Source: Pleurodeles waltl (lineage: Eukaryota; Chordata; Amphibia; Caudata; Salamandridae). Taken from it: DNA of 64,000 nt. The DNA lies in NCBI RefSeq assembly GCF_031143425.1, contig NC_090447.1, forward strand, positions 135,365,106 to 135,429,105, written 5' to 3'. A program made the translations under genes and the position numbers. Shown in pieces: positions 46,369 through 55,934 of this stretch (its first letter is position 1; every line of letters starts with the position of its first letter). Under the pieces are notes generated by a model. The model made no database searches. It was not told the origin of the DNA and worked only from the letters and a program-made list of their open reading frames with translations.

Positions 46369-46727
46369 GATTGGACTTCTGTTCATATCTCCATTTCAGT
46401 TAAGTGCTGTGTGTCTGCTGTGTTGTGCCAAGCAATACCTTTACTTTCCAATTGACTGTCACGTATGCTTTCCATTTTTGCAGATGTTGATGTGGTCACA
46501 ACTGTGTACTGATGTGATGACTAAAGACTGCATGAACACATTTGTTGGATAGATTCACATATTACAGGATATTTGCACAGGATAATGCAGTTCAATACAT
46601 TGCATATTGTTCTATGATAAAGCACAAATACTCCAGTTGTGTTCAAGAGTGTTTATTTAAGTGTCAAAAAGGAAGGGATAGTGCAACAGAGTGGGGTGAT
46701 GCTGAATTAAAACTTCAGTGTTGTGGC

Positions 46728-48381
46728 CTAGTTGATTTGTAGCACAGGTCCAGTGTCCATGGTCCATAGGAAAGGAGCAATGGCAGTCCAGAGTGAACCA
46801 GGTGACTCAGCGGCACACAAGGTGACATTCTGGAGGGTCTCATTTCCTGGCAGTGGTCTTGGTCTTGGCAACAGTCTCTGTTGTCTGTCTGGGTGGCAGG
46901 GAACGTTTCTGGGGTGGTTCACCTTCAGCAGGGGGTGGTGTGCTGGTGGCCTGTGGGTGGTGTTGCAGGTCCTCCTATCCACTAGTTGCCGCAGATGTTG
47001 ATGGTGCTGAGTGGAGTGGCTAGTGGAAGCGGGCCACTGGTGTGCTCTATTCTCCCGCATGGTGTTGGCCGTCTCACCCAGCACCCCTACAATGGAGGCC
47101 ATGTTGGCATTTAGGGCCTGCAACTGCTGCATGACCTCCTGGTGGTGTACCCCCTGCAGCCGCTGGTTCTCCTGCATGAAGGTGATCACTTGGCACATCC
47201 TGTCCTGGGATTGTTGGTATGCCCCAGGACATATGTGAGTGCCTCCTTGGCAGTCGGTTCCCTGGGCCTGGCCTCTCCCTGGTGCACAGCTGACCTTCCA
47301 CTGTCCCTGGCCCCCTGTGCCTGTGTCCCCTAAATGGTGTGCCCACTCCCACTTACACCTGGACCTTCACCTTCTTGACTATGTGGTGTTGCCTCAGGTC
47401 CCTGTACAGGTGGGCACACTATTGATCGACGTGTCCTGGGGACAGAGGTTTGGGGACGTTGGCTGGCTGCTGTGGTGTTAGAGTCGGGGGCTGTGGTGGA
47501 CTGGCTGTGGGATGTGGAAGCTGACTGACAAGTGGTCCCAGATGGGCCAGGGAGTTCATCCAGCTCAGGACATCCAGAGTTGCTGTCATCACTGAGGGCA
47601 TCTTCTGGTGGAGGACTGGGTTGCCGTGGTACCTGCTCACCGCTGACATTGGCTGGGGCCCCTGTGAAGATGTGAGTGATTTGTTAGAGTCATTGTCTGT
47701 CACATATTCTGCGTGTCTGGCTTTCCCTATGGGTTTGGTGTTGTCGTCCCAGCTTTGGTTAGTGTACGGTGATTGATTGTAGGATTAGTAGTGCTACATG
47801 CTGCCCATGCATTGCTGTTGTGTGCGAATGCAGAGCTGGGAGGGGGTGTGCTTGCAGTGAGTAGGGCATGCAGGGGTACACACTTGAGGGTAGTTATTGG
47901 GGTGGTGCACTGTATGGGACGGAGTGTGGTATAGGGAGTCAGGATGAGGCGGTGACTTGCCATGCAGGTATCGGAGGAGGTAGGATAGTAATGGTGACTT
48001 GCCAGTGTCCAGCCCACTAGTTACTCCAGTCAGGCCCCAGGATACAGGATTGCCAAGAATTGCTCCTGCCATGCTGTCAACTGTGGGGAAGGAGCTGGGG
48101 GTCCACTGCCAGTCCTCCTGATGGCGACCTGGTGCCTTGATGCAATGGAAAGCACCTTCCCCCATAGGTCGTTCCACCTCTTTCAAATGTCGTCCCTTTG
48201 TGCATGAATATTTTCCCATGGAATTCACCCTGTCCATGATCCTATGCCATAGCTCCATCTTCCTGGCAATGGAGATCTTATGGACCTGTGCACCAAACAG
48301 CTGTGGCTCTACCCTGACGATTTCTTCCACCATCACCCGCAACTCCTCTTCAGTGAAACAGGGGTTCTTTTGTGAGGACAT
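46728..48381 (-). pseudogene. Myb/SANT-like Harbinger accessory gene B (two exons, GC-AG intron)
   Basis: Exon 1 (48381-48003) starts MSSQKNPCFTEEELRVMVEE and runs through 'PQLFGAQVHK', 'KMELWHRIMDRVNSMGKYSC' and 'KGRHLKEVERPM', a Myb/SANT-like domain clearly different in sequence from gene A. It ends at ACTG followed by GCAAGT, a consensus GC-AG donor. The acceptor, preceded by CTAAC and ending CTTCACAG, is at 47662-47664. Joining leaves the frame open ('APANVSGEQVPRQPSPPPED', 'DDSNSGCPELDELPGPSG') for 329 nt until a TAG at 47330-47332. A frameshift near 47190 then leads into 'MCQVITFMQENQRLQGVHHQ' and 'EVMQQLQALNANMASIVGVL', a coiled-coil-like C-terminal domain ending at 46728. One stop and one frameshift are the main lesions. 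Confidence 0.72.
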
Positions 48382-48965
48382 GTCTAATGTGTATTGTGTG
48401 TGTTGTGCAGAGGGTGTTAGCTGTTATGGTAGGGTGTGTGGTGTGTGAGTCACAGGTGTATAGGTGGATGTGGAGTGTGTGGTTTGTGTGTGCAGTTCTC
48501 TAAAGGTTTGGCAGGGCAGGTGTAGCAGTCTTTTCGTATTTGCAAAGGATTATGGGTTGTTTGGGGGGGTGTTTTATAGTGCTGTTGGTGGGTGTGTACA
48601 GTGTGTGACTATGTATCAGGTGTGAGTTTTTCAATCTGGCCATTGTTGGCTTCTAGTGTTGTTGGGTGCCCAATTCTGCTGCGGCAGTGTGCACTGCCAA
48701 TGGCTGACCACCGTTGAGTGTCCGCTGTAGTGATACATGGTCCACATTTGGAGGGCGGTGCATTACTGGTGTCGCAGGGAGGGTGGTGGGTCCAACAGTT
48801 TTTTGCCTCTGTTGGGTCAGGCTGAATTGTAGTTGTGGCTGGTTTCTGTTGGTTTTATGTCTGTGTGTCATTATCTCATGGGTGGATTACCGCCTCCACA
48901 GCAGTCTGTTGCGGCCGACACCCTGGCGGTTTTCGGTAAAGACTGCCAATGCCATAATGAGGCCC

Positions 48966-51003
48966 TATATGATTCCTTCTGGGAGAGACTACAGAGCATC
49001 CTTGGGAAAATATTTCCTGTGTTGACTCCCTCCTTGAGATGGTACCTCCAACCTGAATATTGAAATACTTTGGAAAAGCCACAGAAAGTCAGGCCACCAT
49101 CAGTTACTGCATGCCCTCATCTGATTTACTTGTTGTTTCTTTTTAATGTTAATATAGTGACTAGCAGGATGCTATTCTGTTCCTGCACACCTTGTCCATG
49201 CTGTCTAAAGTTACCCTGACATTGAAGAAGAATCGCTCCAGGGACACTTTGTCAAGCCTCACTGTCTCTTGCTATGAATAAAAGGCTTCCTTTGATAGTG
49301 AAAATCTGGCCCTGACCCACCAATCAAACGTGTGTATCTGACATTCACTAAGGACTAAAGGGGACCATATTGAATATTTGCCAACTGCAGAAGTTGGTGT
49401 AGAATTCTAACACTTGTGAAGCCAGGCCTGTTCAGGAGAATCCAGCCATGGTGGCATTAGACCAGCCAAGAGAGTTGACTCTTGGGGAATGAGGATGCCT
49501 GAACATGCACCTGGGATCCTGGCAGAACATTTAGAGGCATCAGATGAGTCCAGAGTGTCTAAGAACAGGTACTGCGAGATGGGTACAATAACAAGAAGCG
49601 ATCCACATAAGGACGGATGCACAGTGACAATCTAATATTGCAGCCTTGGAGGTGGAATACATTCTGTGTATTGCATTTACCATCATCTACAGGATAGGAA
49701 GAAGGAAAAATCTCCAAGGCATCCTGCATGAGATACACAAAGAAAATGGAAGAGTGATAGGTTTATGTTGGTGCATGTGAAGAGGTGGTGTGCCAATTGT
49801 GATCAAACTGTATTTTTTATGCAACATTTTAAGAATAAGGATGCAAAACCTTCACTCACTATCATGGCATGCTTAAGCACAAGGATTTGAGTCCTCACCA
49901 CAGAAATAGTGTCTGAGGTGGACTCTGTCTTTTCTCTTTGGGGTATGCCTTTTCTTGTCCATATATTGGATATATTAGTTGCTTTTACCTTGCTGTTTGT
50001 GAAGAATCTATATGGTATTAATTACATTAAAGTAGATTCCACAATGTTAAAAAGAAGAGCATTGTTTATAGCCCTCTGTTCTGCTATCCACAACTTTATT
50101 TTTCTAGTCATTCTCAATATGTATTTAAAATTGCATGGGAAAGTGATTAAGGAGATGATGCAATCCTTGTTGCAGCTGGTATGTGAGAACTGGTCACAGA
50201 TATTACATTTTCCACACGGGTAGTGTCTTGTAATGGTGGTAAATCCACCTCATATGATAAAGCATCCCAATTCAATTTTCCAATATTCCCAATTTAATTC
50301 TCCTTCAACGAGGGCACAATCAGAGTCCACTAGTAATGGGAAGGAATTTTGCATCCTGAAATCGTGATGCCAACAGTATTGGTAATTCTGGGTGTAAAAA
50401 GTACTAATTAATGGTTACCACAAAAGTTGTAATGGAACCTAATTACTGTTGAGAACAAGCTTTGTTAAATTGTAAAATATTACTTTCCACATGACAATTT
50501 TAGTTCATGGCTAGTTTTTCTGCACAGGTTTGTCTGTTTTAGTGTGTTCCACTGCAGCAGTGCATTTTTATCACATTTGCATGCAGCACAGCAAAACATA
50601 AGGGTTGAAGTCAAAACGTTGAAGAAAACCATGCCAAGGATATCAGGTCCAACATGTATATTGACACAACTGGACCTCCTCTTCCTATCATACATGACAC
50701 ACAAATGAAGAAGATGACCGGATACCAGTTTCAAAAGACTATGCTCTAATCTACGTACAGATGGCCACAAAACTAAATCCAGCAGTTCCGGTATTATAAC
50801 ATCCCCTTTATGCTAAGAAATAGTTTACTCAATTGTTAGTATTTTATCAAGTTATTACTACTTGCCTCTCCATCAATAGCAGATCATTTTTGCTAGCCTC
50901 ATTGCATTGAAGGGAACATTTTGGCTTAGCCCTTAATCAGGAGTTCAGAGTGCCATTTCTTAAAAATATTTGTTGTGTAAACTATAATACAAACTGTACA
51001 AAT
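48966..51003. other. Unrecognised AT-rich intergenic sequence
   Basis: This begins at the right-hand TAT target copy of the Harbinger element. No supported gene is present. An open frame at 49909-50223 has hydrophobic stretches but no family motif and no sign of selection that I can see. Confidence 0.4.
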
Positions 51004-51240
51004 GGGGCCCGATTGACAAATGTAAAGTTAGACCAAAAGTTTAACTTAGACTAAAAGTCTGAGGACCCGAGCCACAAAAGTAAAGTTAGACAAAAGTCTA
51101 ACTTTACTACTTTTCAGTATTCTTAAAGGTAAAGTTAGACCAAAAGTCTTAGACCAAACTTCTAACTTTACTACATTTCGGTATTCATTAAGGTAGAGTC
51201 AGACCAAAAGTCTAACTTTACTACTCGTAGAGTTTCCCTT
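51004..51240. repeat. Tandem array of small palindromes (GTAAAGTTAGAC...GTCTAACTTTAC)
   Basis: The word GTAAAGTTAGACCAAAAGT or a close variant begins near 51022, 51081, 51130 and 51192. Each is followed by its complement (GTCTAACTTTACTAC or similar), so each unit folds on itself. Units are spaced about 50-60 bp. The array is preceded by 'ggggcccgattgacaaatgt', a possible element terminus. No coding function is seen. Confidence 0.75.
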
Positions 51241-52258
51241 AAGCCTGGTGTCCCACCAACAAGTCTATATACATTTTTAGGGGGGTGTTTGTTAAGGTGT
51301 GCTAACCTCTCAATTTTATGTCAAGACAGAAGGCTAGCATAATACATAAAATATTTATTGAATCCTTCTGAGCAGCATTGTTAAAAGGTTGCAACATAGA
51401 ACTTTTAAACATCACAATGAACTAGAACTTTCAGTCCTATAAAATCTCCTTGTCCTTCTTCCTCTTTTGTTTGCTGCTTCTGAGCAGATTAGTATTATTT
51501 TTGGATATGTTAGTTAATTTACTAAATGAGATATTTTATAGAGATTTTTTCGGAGTGTCTTAATTTTAGATGCTATAGATACTTATAAACCCAATTTATA
51601 GGTCTGTGAGTTTATTGTTGGTAGATGTATTAATCTTTTAAAACTAGATTTTATCATTGTAGCTGTGATTTTAGGGTGATTAGGGTTAAAAATACTTAAT
51701 TTCAGTTTGGCCAGACCTGTTTTGAATGTTTACAAATTTTGGGCACTGCACGTGCAATCTACAATATTGTTGCTTTCTTTAGCGAGTTGGTCTGAGTCAG
51801 CCTGTTGTTCTCGGTTTTATGTTTACTGGAAACAGTGTCTCCTTGAGACTGATTCAGCCTTCTTACCTGAGGAGCAGAAGCTGTTCACGATCAAACGCAG
51901 CAATTTTGGGCATTGGCGAAGCATCGGAAAGGCCAAGTTCTAACAGCAAAGACTTTCACGCTGTTTGAGGAGGAGGCTGTCTTACACGCTTTCCCAGAGA
52001 GTGAACATGCTGCTTAGGTGTTTCCTAGTAATACATGTTGTTACATTTTTATGGCCAGCAGGGCAAGTTTTCAAACATTTTTCTCCAGAAAATAGGTTCA
52101 CAGAGCCCGTTGCTTAGCAATGGGGCGGGAGCTTCCTGCAAGGAAAAGGCGGTTGGGCCACTAATAAGCACAAATGGAGCTACAGCAATGGTTTATTCTG
52201 TCACACATTGCTTTTATTATCTAAAAACACTATTTGATAACTATTAAATGTTGTAAGA
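51241..52258. other. Probable leader of the DIRS-like element and unassigned sequence
   Basis: There is no recognisable coding sequence. The part nearest 52258 lies directly upstream of the gag-like frame and is likely its untranslated leader. I could not match an inverted terminal repeat to the 3' side. Confidence 0.4.
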
Positions 52259-53360
52259 ATGGAGGAGCAAAAAAGGTTAGTGAATAGCCAAGAAAATGTT
52301 ATTAGGAAAACTAATATAACAAGAATTGAGCCTTGCGGTACAAGATTCAATAATGCAAGCTTTATTGAAAAAACGTGAGAAAACACATTTAGAGGCTGAA
52401 GAATATTATTAATAAGGGGTAAAGAGGCCTGGGTGGTAAATGTATGAAGATAAAAAAACACATAGAGGCTACATTTAATAATAAAGGAGTCACATGCAGC
52501 TCAGAGGGTGAAGGTGTCAGAAGCGGCATGCACAAAAGATAGTTAAGCACTGCAAATGAGATGAGATTGAATTGAGAGACCAAACATCCAATCAGGAAGA
52601 ATAAATACTTGATTTGAGTTACAATGATAATATTGATGATACGTTTGGAGAAATGTTGGATGAGAGATAAAAAAAAATCTAAGAAAGTTACAGATCTAAT
52701 AGGGGAAAATCCATTTGACCCACATAATGTAAGACATCCTAGGGGAAAAGATTGGTGGTCTTTACACTATGTTTCTTATTATATTTACCATTGGATTAGT
52801 GAGGCCGCTAGAGAAGGATGAGCATAATATTATGAGAGCTGAGTGTTCTTGGCCAATAATAGATGATGAAGTGATGATGACTCTGAACTCAGATCCAGAA
52901 CGAATCACTGGAAAGGTCCCTAAAACCAGGCCAAGATAGGCTTTTAGATGTTCTAAGCCCGTTGGCAAGAGTGTTCAATCTGATAGAAGATGCATACCTT
53001 AAAGTTAAAGATCTGAATATAGACTTTCTCTAGGGTTGGTGCTAGCAGGCTATATGTTTTCTGGGCAATGCCAATACGGGTCTCTTAATGAAGAGGGAAA
53101 GAGATGCGCATAAGCCCACAATTGGGTGATTTAGCCAAAAATGAATTGCGGGATGATGCCAAAGGCCTATTATTTGGTAAGGGCATGGTAAAATATTAGG
53201 AGGAGATTGTACAGAATTTTACTAGTTCGGTTAAAGCCCATTTCAATATGAATAGAGTTTTTTATAGAAATACTTTTTCAGGATGGGCTGGAAGGAGAAG
53301 GCATCCTTTCAGCATGACACATTATAAGTCCCAGTATTCTGGTTATTAGACCAGTGGAAA
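52259..53360 (+). pseudogene. DIRS ORF1 (gag-like) remnant
   Basis: The likely start ATGGAGGAGCAAAAAAGG lies at 52259. A later segment has 'NPFDPHNVRHPRGKDWWSLH' and 'VSYYIYHWISEAAREG' (52687-52820), like the conserved DP-HPRS-WWP region of vertebrate DIRS gag. Further on come 'DDAKGLLFGKGMVKY', 'SSVKAHFNMNRVFYRNTFSG' and 'WAGRRHPFS' (about 53150-53310), matching the C-terminal KAHFQMQ-R-F region. At least five stops separate these parts. Confidence 0.65.
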
Positions 53361-53459
53361 TTATGGAGGTACCGGAGGTAGCCAAGGAGCTTCCTGGTCC
53401 CAAATGCGGAAGAGCAGGAAGGTTCTGATCAAATAAGGATTGAGGCCAACTACCCAGTT

Positions 53460-54433
53460 CCAGACAAGGTGAGTATGAGGAAAAATACTGGTTTTATCCC
53501 ATTAAAGGTGGATGATTTAAATTGTTCCAAGATCACTGAAAGGGGACAACTTGGGTTTTAGAAATTGTGTGGAGATACCAAATAGAGTTTATGAGTCAAC
53601 CTCATCAAGTAAGAGAGCCAAATGAATTGGTGTTCAACAGAGAGTTGGAAGACATTGTCATGGAGGAGATAAGTCAGATGCTAGTGAAAGGAGCTATGAG
53701 GCAAGTAACAAATATGGAACAAAAATTGTTTTGTAAGTACATTTTTTTCTTGTAGAGATAAAGGACAAGGGATGGAGGCCACTAATACATTTGAGACAAT
53801 TAAACCAGTTTGTTACATACAGACATTTTAAGATGGAAGGAATTAATCTTCCATGAGACATGCTTCAGGAGAGAGATTGGATGGTGAAAATGGGTCTCAT
53901 TTATTATTTCACAATTCCCATTGGGGAAGAAAGTGAAACATGTTTGCAATTCAGATAGAAGGGAGTTTTACGCCAGTTTCTATGCCTTCCATCTGTGCTG
54001 TCTGCAGCCGCTTGGTGTTTTACGAAGGTTTGAAACAGTAGTGGGTTTCCTCCGGGAAACAGGTGTTCGGTTGATAATTTATTTAGATGATATTCTGTTA
54101 ATGGGTCAGAATATGGAGGAATTGAAAGAACAGTTGATACTAGTGAAGGAGTTGCTGGACTAATTGGTCTTCACAGTGAATTTGGAAAAGTCTGTTTTAA
54201 TTCCAACCCATCACTTAGAATTTCTGGGGTTTCTGGTAGACATGAGAGCTAGTCAATTACTGTTGCCAGAGAAAAAGGTCAAAAATATATGACAGGAGGT
54301 AAATACTTTGCTGAAGAAAAAGGAAGTACAGTTGAGAGAGCTGGGTTGAGTGATTGGTCTGATATTGCCATCGATGCAGGTGATTTTTCCAAGACTGTTA
54401 CACTACCGAGCACTTCATTGGTTAAAGACACTA
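53460..54433 (+). pseudogene. DIRS reverse transcriptase remnant
   Basis: Motifs in order are 'KGWRPLIHLRQLNQF' and 'YRHFKMEGI' at 53767-53840, corresponding to the RT fingers 'K.GGWRPVI.L..LN..V'. 'GVRLIIYLDDILLMGQNMEE' at about 54064-54125 carries the YxDD catalytic box. 'NLEKSVLIPTHHLEFLGFLV' near 54180-54240 is the thumb region typical of DIRS and related elements. Stops occur in the palm and after LLD. Sequence similarity ends precisely at the CTA target site of the MITE at 54434. Confidence 0.75.
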
Positions 54434-55016
54434 GGGGGGTCATTACGATCCTGGTGGTTGGTGTTAATATGGCAGTAAGTACTGCCATCAGGCTAGTGGT
54501 ACTTACCACCATATTATGACATTGGCGGGTTGGATGAAGCCAACCCGCCAATGTACCACTCCGACGCCATGGTGGTTACAGCCGAAGGGCTGGAGATATC
54601 CATCTCCAGGCCTGCGGCCGTCATTGTCCCACCTGCGGGATTATGACCCTGCCCACTGCCATGGTTTTCGTGGCTTTCTTAATGCCATGAAAACCATGGC
54701 AGCAGGTCCTTTCAGTGACAGGGAATTCTTTCCCTGTCACTGATAGGGGTCTCCCTCCCCTCCCTCTCCAGTTAGCCCCCCCACCTCTCCAAAGCCCGCC
54801 ACCCCCTTACATTCACCCCCCCTTCACACATGCATACACACACCCATTCCCACATGCATTCACACATACATACATCCATTCACACACACATCCGCACACA
54901 CTTTCAAACATACACGCAGACCCGCATTCACATAACACAACATGCATGCACTCACACCCCATACATGCACACACGGATTCACACGTAACACACACCCGCA
55001 TCCACGCACACATAAA

Positions 55017-55051
<35 letters not shown>

Positions 55052-55381
55052 CACCCCCACCCCTCTCCCCTGTCGGCGACCCGACTTACCTGTGTTCAGG
55101 GGGTCCTCCAGCAGGAGACAGGATGGGGTTCTGCTGCTTCCAGCAGCGCCCGCCAGCAGAATACCCCAGGCCATATTATTGGTCATAATACGGCTGGCGG
55201 GAGTCTACTGGTGTGGTGCTGCTGGTGGCAGCTGCGCCACCTTATCCCCATCCAGTGGCATGGCCACACCCGGATTTCCGACATTCTTGTGGTGGAAGTC
55301 CGGCTGTGGTCATAATATGGCGGACGGCTGGTAGCCGCGCGACAGTAGGTGGTTTTTACCGCCATTGTCATAATGAGGGGC
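54434..55381. mobile_element. Harbinger-like MITE with hairpins and a CA-rich block, inserted in the DIRS RT
   Basis: Termini are GGGGGGTCATTACGATC at 54434 and, read inward from 55381, GCCCCTCATTATGACAATG. Flanking CTA occurs at 54431-54433 and 55382-55384, a 3-bp duplication. Internal hairpins include 'acattggcgggttgg...ccaacccgccaatgt' (about 54519-54555), 'ccatggtttt...aaaaccatgg' (about 54659-54698) and 'cagtgacaggga...tccctgtcactg' (about 54713-54742). A CA-dinucleotide-rich stretch fills 54800-55060. The 948-bp element encodes no transposase. Confidence 0.85.
54800..55060. repeat. CA-rich microsatellite region
   Basis: The block is dominated by imperfect CA/CACA words and contains an uninterrupted (CA)n run at about 55019-55049. 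It lies inside the MITE at 54434-55381. Open frames rich in His/Thr on one strand and Cys/Val on the other are products of the repeat and not genes. Confidence 0.9.
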
Positions 55382-55934
55382 CTAGGTTTGTTCAGAGGTC
55401 TGTGATATGCAGACAGGATACACTTGAATCAGAAAGCAAAGGTGGAATTAAAATGGTATAAGGAGAATTTGGGGGCATGGAAGGGAAGAGCGATATTTGG
55501 TCTGAATCCAGATTTCATTCTGGAAATAGATGCAAGCACATGCTGGGGAGCATTTGTGTTCAGGACGGGAAACCAGAGGAGTATGGAGTACAGAAGAAAG
55601 GGAAAGTCACATAAATTGTCCACAGAAGACTGCAGGTATATTTGCCTTGCAGTGCTTCAGAAGACAGTTGGAAGATCATGCTGTCATCTTCAAAATGGAG
55701 AACGTGTCTGTGATGAATTGTATCAACAAACTGGGAGGTACCAGATCAAAGAAATTGTCAGATTTACCTAGGGAAATGTAGGAGTTCTGTTTGAAGCACA
55801 AAATTATCCTACAGGCAGAGTATTTTCATGGGGCCTACAATGTAATAGCAACTGAAATTCAAGGAATTTGGCAGCTTTCAGTGAATGGTAGCAGAGGGTA
55901 GATTTGTTTAAAAAAATTCAGAAGATTTGGGGCC
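55382..55934 (+). pseudogene. DIRS RNase H-like domain, first part
   Basis: 'VELKWYKENLGAWKGRAIFG' and 'PDFILEIDASTCWGAFVF' (about 55440-55560) match the LxWW-NL-WNGR and TDAS-GWGA motifs of DIRS RNase H domains. 'CINKLGGTRSKKLSDLPREM' near 55718-55780 matches the AYINKMGGTRS motif, in another frame. The domain is cut at 55934 by the solo LTR and resumes at 58102. Two or more frameshifts are present. Confidence 0.72.

Larger units (their letters stand above)
39948..48965 (+). mobile_element. Large PIF/Harbinger DNA transposon with three genes, 3-bp TSD
   Basis: The left terminus at 39948 reads GGCCCTTATTCTGACATTGG and the right terminus, read inward from 48965, GGGCCTCATTATGGCATTGG. Both continue CAGTC. 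The flanks are TAT (39945-39947) and TAT (48966-48968), the 3-bp duplication expected of PIF/Harbinger. Between them lie a HARBI1-like transposase on the plus strand (exons at 40272-40354, 45212-45883 and 45981-46368) and two Myb/SANT-like genes on the minus strand (A, about 42670-44790; B, 46728-48381). An LTR insertion at 41012-42669 accounts for 1662 bases including its duplicated target, leaving about 7.36 kb of native element. Family knowledge: Harbinger transposition needs the DDE nuclease plus a Myb-like DNA-binding partner. All three genes are now interrupted. Confidence 0.88.

Noticed and set aside
49909..50223. Possible small membrane protein gene of 104 codons
   Set aside because: It has hydrophobic stretches but no splice context, no homologue I recognise and lies in AT-rich DNA where such frames arise by chance.
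54715..55334. His/Thr-rich open frame of 157 codons and its Cys/Val-rich counterpart on the other strand
   Set aside because: Both are products of the CA-dinucleotide block inside a MITE.
54434..55381. Treating the CA-rich stretch as a CRISPR or regular repeat array
   Set aside because: The repeats are dinucleotide slippage, without direct repeats of fixed length and unique spacers, and the context is a vertebrate transposon.
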